DNA of 64,000 bases from Schizosaccharomyces osmophilus (lineage: Eukaryota; Ascomycota; Schizosaccharomycetes; Schizosaccharomycetales; Schizosaccharomycetaceae), in NCBI RefSeq assembly GCF_027921745.1, contig NC_079240.1, positions 427,001-491,000 of the forward strand. Reading direction: 5' to 3'. Both the position numbers and the translations under genes were made by a program. Shown here piece after piece: positions 11,147 through 20,514 of the stretch. How positions within the stretch are numbered: the first letter of the stretch is position 1; each line of letters opens with the position of its first letter. Below the pieces are notes generated by a model. That model ran no database searches. It worked only from the letters and a program-made list of their open reading frames with translations, and was not told the DNA's origin.

Positions 11147-13161
11147 ATGGCTGTTGTATCAGATGCAGTACTTCAAAGGTTACTCGATGTTTGGAAAGGC
11201 ATGTGATTAATAATTATCTTGTATGGAAGACTAACCATAATACCAGATTCCCGATTCGAGGAACTACAGAAAGAATCAGATTTAGCAGCAGAAGAAGTGG
11301 AAAAGACACGAAAGGTTTCGTTAGAAGAAAGAAAAGATTTAGCTTCAAAAACTAAAGGTATAGACTCAAGTCCATTTCATGATTCAACTGTACGCTCACA
11401 CTGCATTGCTTTTCAACAGAATTCAAAAAACAACCAGACGATGTGAAATTGACTGAAATAAAGTCCCTTTTGAAACTCTACCAAGGAGGAATTGACTCCC
11501 TCACAAAGCGTGCAAAATATGCAGAATCTATTTTTCTTCATATGTACGAATCTTTAGGCGAGTTTCCAGATCCCTATCCTTTATTGGAGCAGGCAGCGGA
11601 GATTGATCAAATCAAGCAAGAACTGGAATTGAAAGAGAAAGAAGAAAGGACCCTGAGAGAAGAATTAAAGCAGAAGGAGTCATTGTCGAGTGAGGTTCGA
11701 AATCTGCACCAAGATTTACAAAAAACAAAGAGTTCTGTTGATGCAGAGGTACAAAAAAGAGTCACAAAATCCGCTCAGGAATGTGAAAGAAAGTTTTCCG
11801 AAAAAGAGAAGCTCTACAAAGATTCTGAACAAGAGAATGCCGAGAGAATTAACCAACTCAACAAAAAAGTCCGTGATTTACAAGCTACACAAATCGATCA
11901 TGCTCTGCAGTTCGGACAGTTAGAAGCCCCAACGGAAGAGACTATCACCAAAAGCTCGGAATATCAAAGTCTCCTGAATGAACTTGATGAAGCAAATAGG
12001 TCAATTGGCTCTTTAGTGAGCGAAAATGAAAGGTTAAAACAGAATTCTCATGAACCGAAGCTCGAAAATGAAAATACCGATAGTAAAATGAAGGAACATC
12101 TTGATTTTATGGAATCAAGAAATCGCAGTTTAACCGCTGAGCTTGAACAGATTCGCCAATCCTCCCAGACCGAGGCAGAGACTTTCCAAAGAACGCACTT
12201 GGATCTTATGAAGCAAATTGAAGAGAAGCAGAAAACCATCCGAAGCCAGCTTGAAACTCTAAAAAGCTATTCGGACTACGAGGAACTGAAAAGAGAACTT
12301 TCTGTATTAAAGCAAATTGAATTGAATGCTGACTCACATTCAAACGAGTCAACTTCGTTGGAAGCTCAGATCCTTAAACGTGAAAAGAAACTTTCTAACG
12401 AGCTTTCTAAGCTAAGAACCCAAGAAGCTTATTTACAGAAGAAGCTTACCGATGAAAAAACACACAGTGAGAACCTGGAGAAAGGTAATCGTGAGCAAAA
12501 AAATGCCTTACAGAAACTGGAACGTGAATTGGCTTCCTTAAGTGCTGAAGGGAGCACTTCTTATGCAAATAATGGTTATCGTGAATCAAGTGGTCGCCTT
12601 TCCCCTACTTCTTCCATTATCGGAGGCAGCCCTAGTATATTTGGGGGGAGCACTACGTCAAAAGTCACTGGCACAGAAAATAGTTCTACAATCATGGATG
12701 TTGTTAAGCAACAAAGAGATCGATTCCGACGTGCAAACGTTGATTTAGTTAATCAGATCAGTTCGAGTAACGAGAAGGCTGCTAATTTAGAGAGCAGACT
12801 GAGAGAAATGGAGAAAAGCAATGCACTTTTATACGAGCAGATGCGATTCCGTGAACAGTACCAAACCCATATGCAACAGAATCCATCTCAAATTGAAGCA
12901 GCTACTGCATACGAAAACAACATCTCTCCTTTTGCATCTTTCAGGAAGAGGGAATCTGAACGAGCATTTTCAAGAATGGGTTCATTTGAGCGTGTGTTAT
13001 ATGTACTTTTACGCACGGTTTTATTGAATAATGGCACCAGAGCTATATTTCTGACCTATCTAATAATTGTGCATTTGTTTATATTGGTCGTTCTTTTCAA
13101 ATTAGGCGTGTCTGTCAACAAACTACAAGCCTTACCAGAAGCAACATTAAAGTCCCAATGA
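11147..13161 (+). CDS. coy1: Golgi CASP-family tether (Coy1-like)
   Basis: Three exons (11147-11198, 11247-11357, 11420-13161) encode 634 residues. CASP/Coy1 is a Golgi membrane golgin with a long coiled coil and a C-terminal membrane anchor, acting with the COG complex in intra-Golgi retrograde traffic. The body is heptad-rich, E/K/Q-rich coiled coil to about residue 470. The conserved CASP C-terminal block follows (VVKQQRDRFRRANVDL), then one hydrophobic segment near the end (IFLTYLIIVHLFILVVLF) as tail anchor. The first intron uses a GCATGT donor: the only frame joining VWK to DSRFEEL is GC-AG. Length agrees with the S. pombe CASP protein, which I recall at 633 residues. The gene symbol follows yeast usage. 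Confidence 0.88.
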
Positions 13162-13515
13162 TGATTCCCTAACGTCTTAATTCTACAGCATCGTCTTTTA
13201 TGAATTTTACATAATCTGAATTTTAAATGTATACTAATGAATCATTTAAAACAACGCTATATACGCCAAGAAAAATGCAATTCTACCGATTTTACTCGTG
13301 AATAAACAGATCCGAATGAATGCATATAATCAAGTTTAGATAAATTAAACAATTTGCTAGAAACTACGAACTCAGTTACATCTACAGACATATGACTGAA
13401 ATATACGACAAAAATCAAACCCATGAAAATACTTTCAACTTTACAGAACAAGTGAAACTACAACAACCGAATCCATTCGTTATTCAATAGCTCCGTTCCT
13501 TTCACTAAATCTAAT
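13162..13515. other. Convergent 3' flanks of coy1 and rpl17
   Basis: AT-rich convergent intergenic region with no supportable gene. Confidence 0.5.
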
Positions 13516-14079
13516 TTAAGCAGAGGTGATGGCCTTGCGAGCAGCCAAGTTACGAGCCTTAGCACCTTGTTTCAAAGAGACACGGGCAACCTTGTCTTGA
13601 GCCTTGGGTACAGCATCTTCTTCTTCTGTAAGAATGATTTCGATATGGCAAGGATGAGACAAGTAGGCAGTGACACGACCGTAGGCACGGTAGGTACGGC
13701 GGTGTTGCTTAGGAGCAGCATTGACCTGGATGTGCTTGATGGCCAACTTGTCCATGTCCAAACCCTTGGACTCAGCGTTAGCTTCGGCATTCTTTAACAG
13801 ATCAAGGACAACCTTGACAGACTTAACAGGCCAACGAGCTTGAGTAACACCGAATTCCTTTCCTTGAGCAGTACGACCGACACCACCGTTGAAGCGACGG
13901 AAGGGAACGGCTTGCTTGTGGTCAAGGACATTGTCAATAAAACCAAAAGCCTTCTTCAAGTTCATGCCATTAAGGGTGAAGGCAACTTCACGGGTGTTCT
14001 TGAAGTGAGTTCTCAAGTAGGAACCACGAGCCTTGGCGCACTTGGTCTCAGAAGCAGGAGCTGCAGAGTAGCGTGCCAT
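13516..14079 (-). CDS. rpl17: 60S ribosomal protein uL22 (Rpl17)
   Basis: Single-exon gene of 187 residues. uL22 lines the peptide exit tunnel of the 60S subunit. The N-terminus MARYSAAPA and the core [18 protein letters not shown], with [20 protein letters not shown] farther on, are diagnostic of eukaryotic uL22. Codon use is strongly biased (GCC, AAG, GTT), as in highly expressed genes. A HomolD box lies 77 bases upstream of the start. S. pombe has two copies (rpl1701/1702); the position next to the CASP gene suggests the rpl1702 counterpart. Confidence 0.97.
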   Translation of the reverse strand: MARYSAAPASETKCAKARGSYLRTHFKNTREVAFTLNGMNLKKAFGFIDNVLDHKQAVPFRRFNGGVGRTAQGKEFGVTQARWPVKSVKVVLDLLKNAEANAESKGLDMDKLAIKHIQVNAAPKQHRRTYRAYGRVTAYLSHPCHIEIILTEEEDAVPKAQDKVARVSLKQGAKARNLAARKAITSA

Positions 14080-14155
14080 TTTTGTTTTTGGATTATTTTT
14101 TTAAAACTTGCGTTGTGGAAAGCTTGAAAATCTGACTAGCACCAAATTTTCGACG

Positions 14156-14163
14156 TGTGACTG
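14156..14163 (-). promoter_or_regulatory. HomolD box of rpl17
   Basis: On the minus strand this reads CAGTCACA, the fission yeast HomolD core that replaces TATA in ribosomal protein promoters. It is 77 bases upstream of the rpl17 ATG. I see no convincing HomolE partner beside it. Confidence 0.75.
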
Positions 14164-15160
14164 CTTTTTCTTTTCAAGGCAGTGGTGTACCATTTGATAT
14201 ATTATTGCTGCCCAAAGCGTGTTAGTAACACAAAGATTACTATATAGTATATGCAGCTTTTATTGCTTTTTTGCGTAATGAATGCGATTATGTTGAGACT
14301 TAATTGATACCGTGCTATGGAGTTCTGTTGAATGAAAGTGTTTTTTAGGTCCAATACGAGAACGTTTAAAAGTGACGAGGAAACAAAAGGATCAACTTCA
14401 TTGTACCTATGAGTAGTAGCAATAAGATCAAACGAGTTGAAAACTTCAATATAGGTCGAAAAACTAAAATTATCCAAGGCTATGATAGTACTCATTTGAG
14501 TTCGATAAGCAGGTCAGCAAACGAATTAACAATGTAACGAGGCTTCTAATGAAAACTGTAAAAAACATTGAATCTTCATGATGAAAAATATTATTCTGTA
14601 GCCTCGCCCAGTCGTTTGTATGTTGAATTCGAAATTTTTGAATCTCTTATAGAATAGCCTGTGCGTGCTGGCGAAGGCCGGGCTTGTCTGGGTTGAAAGT
14701 CTAAGGGACAGCAGACTTTTACAGACACTTCGCATTTGACGAATGCTGTTCCCTTATACCTTTCCTTTCCTTACCAATACGATTGGACGTGTAATGTAAA
14801 AATGGATGAGTGTAAAAGCCATTTAAATATTTATGAGTACTTAAAAGTGAAAAATGACAATAATCTTTAAAGAGAAATGATCCTTTAGATCACTGAAAAG
14901 CGTTTGGATCCCGCGATGAAAAACTAGAACTCATAATCCGCATCTCAATATACTGGCCGGTTGAACTACCTAACTTTGCTGTGTTTTGACAGATACTTTC
15001 GGTTGCTTTTCACATAATTACCATCCTTTCTTTTCTTTTCTTTTTTTTTCTTTTCTAAATCATAAAACAATTAAAGGTAAAACATAAAAGGTATTTTTCA
15101 AGCCATTTTGTTTGGCCCTCTATGGAAACATTTCTTTACCTTGTTAACTACAGCTAATTC
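14164..15160. other. Divergent intergenic region rpl17 / bis1
   Basis: About 1 kb with the bis1 promoter at its right end. A stretch at 14893-14975 has a tRNA-like arrangement on the minus strand (A-box-like TAGTTCAACCGG, then a T-arm-like segment), but the acceptor stem does not pair. C/T-rich tracts lie near 15026-15055. Confidence 0.4.
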
Positions 15161-16246
15161 ATGTCCTTGACAAAGTCAAGCAATGAAGGCTACCAAATAA
15201 TAAAAAAAGGAAATAAACAAAATCGGAGCGAAATAAAACCCATTGCTATTGAAGAAGATGACTATATTGAAGGGTTGAACTCTATAATTCAGAAAACCTA
15301 TTTTCCAGACCTTCCTCGCATGAAAGCTGATGTAGAAGGTTCTGGATATGGGTTTGAAAATGATGTTAATCAAGACAGAAACGATGCAGTTCATAAACAG
15401 GTGGCATTGCTCCCAAAAAATGATCATCTTGTGCAGAAGCTAAAGCATAATTCTCAAGACTTAACACTTGCTGATTACCAGACAAAGTTCACTTCTGAAG
15501 ACAATGCCTCCTTTTCTGAATTGTTTAATAATGAGAAAGATACCAGAAATGATTTGCTCCAAAAGCACTATGGTATGAAACTTGACGAAAAATTAATCGG
15601 TGCAGCTTCCTCGTCTACGACAAAATTACAGCCAAGAAATGCAATTGCATGGAAGGAAAGACCAAATGCCATTCATAGTTGGGATTCCAAGCAGAGGAAT
15701 TCGTTGACGTTTTATCCTCAAACCTCAGAACATTCTGCTGTAACTAAAGCAAGAAGTCAGCATCAAAAAATTATTAGTTCTTCCACCCGGCTTGATGACG
15801 AGTTTCTTAAAAAAGCCAACCAACCTAGCCTGGAACCTTTGCCAGAGCCGGCTATAAACAGACGTGAAGCCTCAATCAACGGATACCCATTAATTGGTTC
15901 AAATTATGGAGGTGCGTCTGGAAAGTCATCTACGAATTTCTATATTCCTGAAACTTCCCGCAGAGAAAAATTGCATGACAACCAACTACAGAATCTAAAG
16001 TCTCAAAGCAATATGCCTTCGACTTCTTTCTACTCCGGTGAACACACATCTGCAACTTCAACTAAGCTTCCGTCTAGATTGTCTACTTTGACACCAGCAG
16101 CTAGACGTTTGGTAGCGCAGTCATATCTAACAACTCCCAATAGGGAATCTCCACTGCGGCGTCGTCTAACGACTGCTTCAATTCCAAAGTTTTCTTGGAC
16201 ACCTACTCCTCGTACCAAAAATCCTGCTACGATTAAACGAGTTTAA
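15161..16246 (+). CDS. bis1: Splicing factor Bis1 (ES2/DGCR14 family)
   Basis: Single-exon gene of 361 residues. ES2/DGCR14 proteins are nuclear factors associated with the late (C-type) spliceosome. Family hallmarks are the N-terminal YIEGLNSIIQKTYFPDLPRM, in which a predicted helix leads into the FPDLP signature, and the middle block LADYQTKFTSEDNASFSELF with the conserved TSEDNASF core. The C-terminal third is basic and Ser/Thr/Pro-rich with a conserved LTPAARRL motif and a short RRR stretch. S. pombe Bis1 occupies the same position next to rpl17. Function is inferred from the family; the sequence evidence for membership is strong. Confidence 0.9.
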   Translation: MSLTKSSNEGYQIIKKGNKQNRSEIKPIAIEEDDYIEGLNSIIQKTYFPDLPRMKADVEGSGYGFENDVNQDRNDAVHKQVALLPKNDHLVQKLKHNSQDLTLADYQTKFTSEDNASFSELFNNEKDTRNDLLQKHYGMKLDEKLIGAASSSTTKLQPRNAIAWKERPNAIHSWDSKQRNSLTFYPQTSEHSAVTKARSQHQKIISSSTRLDDEFLKKANQPSLEPLPEPAINRREASINGYPLIGSNYGGASGKSSTNFYIPETSRREKLHDNQLQNLKSQSNMPSTSFYSGEHTSATSTKLPSRLSTLTPAARRLVAQSYLTTPNRESPLRRRLTTASIPKFSWTPTPRTKNPATIKRV

Positions 16247-16472
16247 AAACAATATAATGAGCAAGTAATGAATTAATGGATGTATTTTGTGGTATAGGCA
16301 TTCCAAGTATGGTAAAGAGTAACGTAAATTGATTAATATACAACCGATTAGGTTGGATGGTAAAAATGGATCAAATACAATGAAGTTTTTATGTGTTCAA
16401 AATCAAAAATAAATACAATATTTTACCAAACTCTTGTTATTCCTTTATACACATAGTTAAACTAAAAAACAC

Positions 16473-17480
16473 TTACTCTTCTTTTTGAATTTCAACAGAC
16501 TGGTTTTGTGCTGATTCCCAAAGAGAAGAAAGCGCAAAAAGCCTCATTTCGTAAACAACCCCTGACTTTTTGAGAGAATACCATTGATGTAGGAGTGAAG
16601 ATCGAAGGACCAAAATCATTCCGTCGTGCAGACGAACAGAATGCTTGATAGCAGGGATATTTAAACAGACATCTTGTATATCACCAACAATAATAATGAC
16701 TGTAAGCCCGTATTTGACAGAAGAGTCAGACTCGGGGATGGAAACACCATTTTCAGCTCCAATTTGGCGAACAGAAAAATCAGGAAACGCGCCGAAACGG
16801 GGTTGTTGAGGAGCCATCTCCAATTTTAATAAGGATGCATGAAATTTAGGTGTATGTGCACTTAATATTCCACTTGCAAACCGAAACAAAGGGGAGCATC
16901 TTTGAATAAAATCACTATATGCAAGTGAACGAATGGTATCAGCCGATTTCACCAGTGACTTTCCGCGTTTGTCGTAATCCGTTCCAAAGAGGTAGTAAGT
17001 TTGTTTTGGTTCTTGCTTCTGAGCAGAAAGAAACTGTTGAATAGTCCCGAACAAATCTTTAGTAAATGATGAACCAGCCGTTTCACCTAATGCATACAAC
17101 AATAAATTTCCGCGTTTATCTCCAAGTTGGTAACCAAACTTTTCCTGCTCTCTCGTTTGGCTTGGACAATCTGTTTCTTCTGTTTTCAGTTCTGAGATTT
17201 TTGGATCATTTTTCATCGATTTCGACAGAGATTTCAAGGACACGTTTTCTAAATTGATTCTCTTCTTTCGTTGCTCCTCAACAATTTCTTGAGTCTTTTG
17301 CAACTTCTGGGCCTTTAATTTTTCAGCTCGGGCTTCTTTCCTTTTCTTCTTGGGAGGCTCATTTTGCGCCTGTTCGTTGCTGACGACCTCATTTTCAATC
17401 TTTTTTTCCTGTCCGTTTTCTTCAGACTTCACAACTGTTAACTTTCTTGTTCCAAAACATCACTAATCTTTACTTACCAT
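16473..17480 (-). CDS. Unrecognised lysine-rich N-terminus protein
   Basis: I do not recognise this protein. The open frame from 17441 to 16473 codes for about 322 residues and has no ATG near its 5' end. The likeliest start is an ATG-only first exon at 17478-17480 followed at once by a GTAAGT donor, spliced to an acceptor ending at 17442; this is tentative. Residues 1-100 are charged (K/E/Q) with a KKKRK nuclear-localisation-like motif. The rest is globular with no membrane segment or signal peptide. Around residues 200-300 the order RFGAFPDFSV, GLTVIIIVGDI, LHDGMILVLRSSLLHQW resembles the beta-barrel of 2-oxoglutarate oxygenases such as TET/JBP-like fungal proteins, but no HxD iron-binding pair is visible. 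It lies between bis1 and brl2, convergent with bis1. The function is unknown. Confidence 0.7.
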
Positions 17481-18221
17481 TATATGGGGTATATTGAGAT
17501 ATTGGTATGGAGGCTAACAAGCTACACTCAATGTGTAAGAATTCTCAGGTAAACCAACATTTTCTCAATGTACTATAAAGAATTGACAACAAGTAAGAGA
17601 ACGAATGATTAAATTTTTTTAGGAGCGTTTAATTATTTTCTCTACTTTTTCCTTGCATGCCAATACTATGTAACCAATACCTTGTCTTGCTATGGACTAC
17701 GAACCAAAAAGAACCCAAGTGTTTCGACTCTGAAAAAACATTTCCAGCGTCTACATTACTTTACAAAACTCATTAGGAAAAACACCCATTTTTACATATT
17801 TATAAAAATCATTTTAATTTACTTGATAATATGATCATAAAATACTGAATACTGCTGCGGAATGTGACTAGTACTTTGCGTTAAATGATTAGTGCATCTG
17901 TGTACCATATCCCAAAGATTCGCTAAATGCTCGAGACACAAGGTAACTGTTACACGTCCTCAGCCAAGTCGATGAAAACAGTTCTACGTGAATTGTTTGG
18001 GTTTTGTTAGGTTTAAATATTGGTTTTGCTGCAACTTTTAAAAAAGAATTATCCTTGTGATAATTGTACTGCGGTCGTTTCGAATTCGAGAAATATCAAA
18101 GCATAAAAATCATCGGTCTCTTTCATCCTTGTTCGCTCGTTACGAAGTTTGAAGTCTCGATTATTATTTTATTTTGTGTATATTATAGTCTGTGTTATAC
18201 TAATGCTCGTGCTGGTTGACA
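17481..18221. other. Divergent promoter region before brl2
   Basis: AT-rich region between the unrecognised minus-strand gene and brl2. Both promoters are expected here. No RNA gene seen. Confidence 0.5.
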
Positions 18222-20267
18222 ATGAGTGAAAATGAGTCTGGTACAGGACAGATGCTTCATCAAAAGCGAAGCTTTTCTGAGCAAGACGATGGCTTCTATG
18301 AGGTAAACAAGGTTTCAAAAAAAGAACTTTTGGAACAATTACAAAGTAGCAGGCGATGTTATGAAGTCTCATCCAGAAAGTTGGAAAAACAAAAGATCGA
18401 ATTGTATGATAAATTACGGCACATCGCTTTTTTCCTTAGTTGGTGGCCTCTTATAGCTCAACAGTTTTACTGTATTTTCCAAAACCGCGAGTCTGCTGAT
18501 TTTGGGATTGAACAGTCGATTGCGCTCTTGGAGCAGACTCCTGATATGGAACATATAAAAAAATCGCTTCAGAATGAACAATCGGGGATTCATGCGATGC
18601 TAAATGATTCGTTTTCTCCAGAAATATTGGAAAAAGTAACGTCAACGCCTGACTTTCAATCTACGTTCACTTTTCCGTTGAAAGACGATTCCCAGTTAAG
18701 TGAAAGTAAAACGATCCTTGATTCTGAAATAGAAAGAGTAATGAACGATCTTCAATCTGCAGAGGGTCGCCTGCATAGTATTCTTAAGCTTCCCGATCGG
18801 TCTAGTAGCTACACATTACGATGCATCAATGAATCGGTAAGTTCGCATCCCCCTACGAAGAAAGAAAACCCAGTAAATGGAAAGGAAAAGGCTGCTTCAG
18901 TCGGTGAAGCTTTGGGGCAGCAATCTCAATTACAAGAGCTTTCCCGCTTACAAGAAGAGCAACAAGCCATAATGAATATATACTCTCAGCAGATGTCCTC
19001 TGTCGATTCCAAATTGAGTGAAATTGACAATATAATTATTAAACGAAAAAATGAGCTTGGAAGTGTTGACTGGGAACATCTCCAGAAAAGCCCTTCGTTA
19101 TTGAATTTAATGCATGTTATATCATTAACGTCTGCTCAATACGGGGCTCTTGAACAATTGTATATTGAATGCTTCGAGGATAGGGAGTTTTTTCTACATC
19201 AGAAGCGAAATTTTGATAATTATTCTAGGTCATATTATCAATCCGTATTGTCTGATTTTGAAACGCAGATTGTCGCACTACAAAAAGATGAACATCGAAT
19301 TGCACAAGCCAAAGCGGATCTTTTGAAAGCAAGTGGGAAAAAACAAGCAGGTTTAGATGAAAAGGTCGGCATTTTAACGGAGAAAACAGACAAACTCAAG
19401 GAATTGGATGCCCAAGTAGAAGAAACCAAGAAAAAAATAGAGTCAATAAACAATTCTGTCGGTGCCAAGTTACAAGAAAGAACGAAATCTTTACTTTTCC
19501 AAAGAGAGTTATCCAAATTTTTAACCCAAGAATTGGCTCATACGGAGCGGGCTTTCCGTTTAGCTAATCAACAAGTTTTAAAGAAAATTGATATGCGCAT
19601 GGAGGAATTAACTAACAGGTATAAAGTGGAAAAGGATAAGGCGGAGCAGAAATATTTTGTCACCATGAAATCCGGAGATAGTTTACATGCCGAGGTAAAA
19701 GCGCTACGTGAAAAATACAAGAAGACGGATGAATTTACCTCCAAAATGTTATATACCCAGCATCTGACTACTTTAGAAATTATCAAGTTAGAAGAAAGAA
19801 TTTCTGATTTATCTGAGGTTCGAAATACATCTTCGAGATATTCCGTCGAGTTTCAAGTTAAACAAGCAGCTCAAAATTTTACGATAGCTAGCCAAGAGAA
19901 AAAGGTGAACAACCTAGAGGGAATAATTAAAAAGGCGAAATCTGAATTAACCGATTTGAATGAACAATCGTCGTTGCTATCGTCAAATATTGTCTCCTTG
20001 GAAAAACGAAATGAGCATCATGAGTGGCAGAAGCGAAAGTTAAACGACAGTGCTGTATCTTCATCCGAAGAGGAAATGAAGATGTATAGAGCTATGTGTA
20101 AGTGTTCTGTTTGCAATTTTGAACGTTGGAAAAATTCAGCAATATCACTTTGTGGGCATGCTTTTTGTTATCAATGTGTACAAAAAAGAATAGAAACGCG
20201 TCAAAGACGCTGTCCAATATGTGGCCGAGGTTTTGGAGCTTCCGATGTTGTTCCTATGCAATTATAG
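18222..20267 (+). CDS. brl2: Bre1-type E3 ubiquitin ligase (Brl2-like)
   Basis: Single-exon gene of 681 residues from the ATG at 18222; the in-frame TTG six bases upstream is ignored. Bre1-family ligases (Brl1/Brl2 in fission yeast) form a heterodimer in HULC and, with Rhp6, monoubiquitinate histone H2B, promoting H3K4 methylation. Nearly the whole protein is coiled coil. The C-terminus, residues about 628-667, is a C3HC4 RING: CSVC, then CGHAFCYQC, then CPIC. The final motif ending VVPMQL is typical of Bre1 proteins. Two paralogs exist in S. pombe. The length and the neighbour sec8 favour Brl2 over Brl1, which is inference from gene order. Confidence 0.88.
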   Translation: MSENESGTGQMLHQKRSFSEQDDGFYEVNKVSKKELLEQLQSSRRCYEVSSRKLEKQKIELYDKLRHIAFFLSWWPLIAQQFYCIFQNRESADFGIEQSIALLEQTPDMEHIKKSLQNEQSGIHAMLNDSFSPEILEKVTSTPDFQSTFTFPLKDDSQLSESKTILDSEIERVMNDLQSAEGRLHSILKLPDRSSSYTLRCINESVSSHPPTKKENPVNGKEKAASVGEALGQQSQLQELSRLQEEQQAIMNIYSQQMSSVDSKLSEIDNIIIKRKNELGSVDWEHLQKSPSLLNLMHVISLTSAQYGALEQLYIECFEDREFFLHQKRNFDNYSRSYYQSVLSDFETQIVALQKDEHRIAQAKADLLKASGKKQAGLDEKVGILTEKTDKLKELDAQVEETKKKIESINNSVGAKLQERTKSLLFQRELSKFLTQELAHTERAFRLANQQVLKKIDMRMEELTNRYKVEKDKAEQKYFVTMKSGDSLHAEVKALREKYKKTDEFTSKMLYTQHLTTLEIIKLEERISDLSEVRNTSSRYSVEFQVKQAAQNFTIASQEKKVNNLEGIIKKAKSELTDLNEQSSLLSSNIVSLEKRNEHHEWQKRKLNDSAVSSSEEEMKMYRAMCKCSVCNFERWKNSAISLCGHAFCYQCVQKRIETRQRRCPICGRGFGASDVVPMQL

Positions 20268-20514
20268 TTTGCTTGTCTTGCTACATATGTTATGTAAAGT
20301 ATTAAAATACGATGGTCGCTAAGTTACTACTTGTGAACAATTGATATGGGGGTTATTTAGGATTCATAACTAATTATTCTAATTTTGAAATACACATGTA
20401 AGCTGCATATAATTTTGGAATGTAGAATTAGTTAGTGTTACCTTTATTTAAACGTGCGAATTAATCATGAATCATTAAGCTTCTTGTGTAGTCTATATAA
20501 CAGAACCCAATGTT

